From the NCBI GenBank assembly GCA_035284865.1, contig JAYKHL010000205.1, positions 1 through 13,710 of the forward strand: a DNA stretch of 13,710 nt, in the 5' to 3' direction. How positions within the stretch are numbered: the first letter of the stretch is position 1; each line of letters begins with the position of its first letter. The stretch is from JAYKHL01 sp035284865. GTDB taxonomy: Bacteria > Cyanobacteriota > Sericytochromatia > S15B-MN24 > JAQBPE01. The position numbers were made by a program, and so were the translations under genes. The notes under the pieces are model-generated. The model was given only the letters and a program-made list of their open reading frames with translations. It did not search any database and was not told where the DNA came from. Shown here in pieces: positions 12,771 to 13,710 of the stretch.

Positions 12771-13710
12771 GGGCCGGCACCAGGTTCAGGCTGATGCTCT
12801 TGTCCTCCGGCACGAGGATGGGGAAGGACTGGGTGGCGAACCCGGGGGCGGTGACCGTGACCCGGTGCTCCCCCCGGCCGAGGCCCGTGAGCACGAAGCG
12901 TCCGTCACGGTCGGTCGAGACCGGCCGCCCCTCCACCGTCACCCGCACGCCGCCCAACGGGTCTCCCGTGTTGATGTTGTAGATGGTCCCCGTGAAGGAA
13001 AAGCCGGGCCGGGCTGGCGCGGCGGGCCGCAGGACCCGGGGCGACGGCGCCACCACGGGGGCCGTCGGGAGCGGGGAGGCGGGGGGCGCTGGCGGCGTCG
13101 GAGCGGTGGAGGGAGTGGGCGTGGGCCTCGCCAGGCTGGCCGGGCTGGCGGCCGGAGTGACAGCCACGCTCGGCCCGGGACGGGGGGTGACGGCTGGCGA
13201 CGCCTCCGGCAGCGGCTGGGGCCGGGCCGGGGCAGGCAGCCCTCCCGGCGGCTTCGCCGCGCGCACGCCTCCACTTCCGGGCTCGACGTCCGGCGCCTGC
13301 TCGGCGGGCTTGTGGTCGAAGATGACGACCAGGTTCTTGCCAGACCACCTCCACGCGTAGTGCTGGCCAAGCGGCCGGGAGGTGGTCAGCACGACCCGCG
13401 CGACGCCACCCGCCTGTTGCGTCAGCTCGACGCTGCGCACGAGTGCTCCCGGGTAGCGACGGGTGGCCGCCTCCGGCACGGCGACCCCCGGCAGCTCCAC
13501 CACCAGCCTCGGTGGCGCCTCGAGGGCCTCGAAGCGGGGCTGGACCTTACGCGTGACGGGCAGGAGGAAGAAGCGGACCTCGTCGTCATAGGTGAAGGTC
13601 CCGGCTCGCGCGAGGCCAACCTGGGACGTCAGCGCCCTGGGTGCGACGGCGGGCCTGCCGATCGCGTGAGGGGTGGGCGTGGCCGTCGGCCGCAGCAGGG
13701 GCGTGGGCCT
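12766..13710 (-). CDS. AMIN-domain protein with carboxypeptidase-regulatory-like domain, C-terminal part
   Basis: The minus-strand frame is open to the window edge, so the N-terminus is missing; 314 residues are visible. A Pro/Thr segment (about 1-24) leads into an AMIN-type beta domain (about 30-125): VRFFLLPVTRKVQPRFEALE, PPRLVVELPGV, VRSVELTQQAGGVARVVLTT, NLVVIFDH. AMIN domains in PilQ secretins and N-acetylmuramoyl-L-alanine amidases bind peptidoglycan or position the protein in the envelope. A long Pro/Ala/Thr linker (about 130-230) follows, then a carboxypeptidase-regulatory-like (CarboxypepD_reg) beta-sandwich: FSFTGTIYNINTGDPLGGVR, STDRDGRFVLTGLGRGEHRV, and a closing KSISLNLVPAL. The GTG at 13503 is an internal Val of the AMIN domain, not the start. 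No secretin channel domain is seen. The protein is very likely exported and associated with the wall or a pilus system. Confidence 0.82.
   Translation of the reverse strand, partial: RPTPLLRPTATPTPHAIGRPAVAPRALTSQVGLARAGTFTYDDEVRFFLLPVTRKVQPRFEALEAPPRLVVELPGVAVPEAATRRYPGALVRSVELTQQAGGVARVVLTTSRPLGQHYAWRWSGKNLVVIFDHKPAEQAPDVEPGSGGVRAAKPPGGLPAPARPQPLPEASPAVTPRPGPSVAVTPAASPASLARPTPTPSTAPTPPAPPASPLPTAPVVAPSPRVLRPAAPARPGFSFTGTIYNINTGDPLGGVRVTVEGRPVSTDRDGRFVLTGLGRGEHRVTVTAPGFATQSFPILVPEDKSISLNLVPAL

Noticed and set aside
1..13710. tRNA genes, rRNA, CRISPR arrays, insertion sequences, attachment sites
   Set aside because: I saw no cloverleaf with a TTCGA arm in the gaps, no regularly spaced repeats, no transposase or integrase motifs, and almost no gap is long enough to hold them.

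Overview
The window is a GC-rich (roughly two-thirds G+C by eye), densely coding bacterial chromosome segment with no phage, IS, CRISPR or RNA gene that I can see. All twelve genes whose ends lie inside the window stop with TGA. The contents (DUF1934 directly before argS, a FapA/DUF342 protein, a TatA-type protein, AMIN-domain and Pro/Thr-linker surface proteins, a Hanks-type kinase) suggest a free-living bacterium from a Terrabacteria-like lineage (Bacillota, Cyanobacteriota-related, Chloroflexota or similar). I cannot fix the phylum from this sequence.

Left part (1-5039), minus strand, read right to left: a two-TM protein with a GAF-like domain, rsmD (4 nt gap), then after about 100 nt rlmH, a DUF1934 protein (ATGA overlap) and argS (2 nt gap), then after 79 nt a FapA/DUF342 gene cut by the window edge. 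This is a translation and ribosome-maturation cluster: two rRNA methyltransferases and arginyl-tRNA synthetase. A divergent promoter region (5040-5159) separates it from the plus-strand genes.

Middle (5160-10202), plus strand: tatA with a clear TATAAT promoter, then uvrB, then a 936-residue membrane kinase. The uvrB reading frame is complete and in one frame from 5350 to 7380, except for a single TAA at 6445-6447 where the family has a tyrosine. It therefore reads as two ORFs, and as written it is a broken nucleotide-excision-repair gene, unless the base is a sequencing error or the stop is read through. The kinase has the order NERD-like nuclease domain, degenerate kinase (NFG instead of DFG), canonical kinase, one TM helix, Pro/Thr linker and a beta-rich extracytoplasmic domain. 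It is the most unusual protein in the window.

Right part (10259-13710), minus strand, read right to left: an AMIN plus carboxypeptidase-regulatory-like surface or pilus-associated protein (cut by the edge), a 111-residue unrecognised protein with a hydrophobic Gly/Ala-rich N-terminus, a strong hairpin terminator, a 288-residue unrecognised helical protein, and a GNAT acetyltransferase 4 nt behind it. The 111- and 288-residue genes are the best candidates here for something undescribed, but nothing in the sequence fixes their function.
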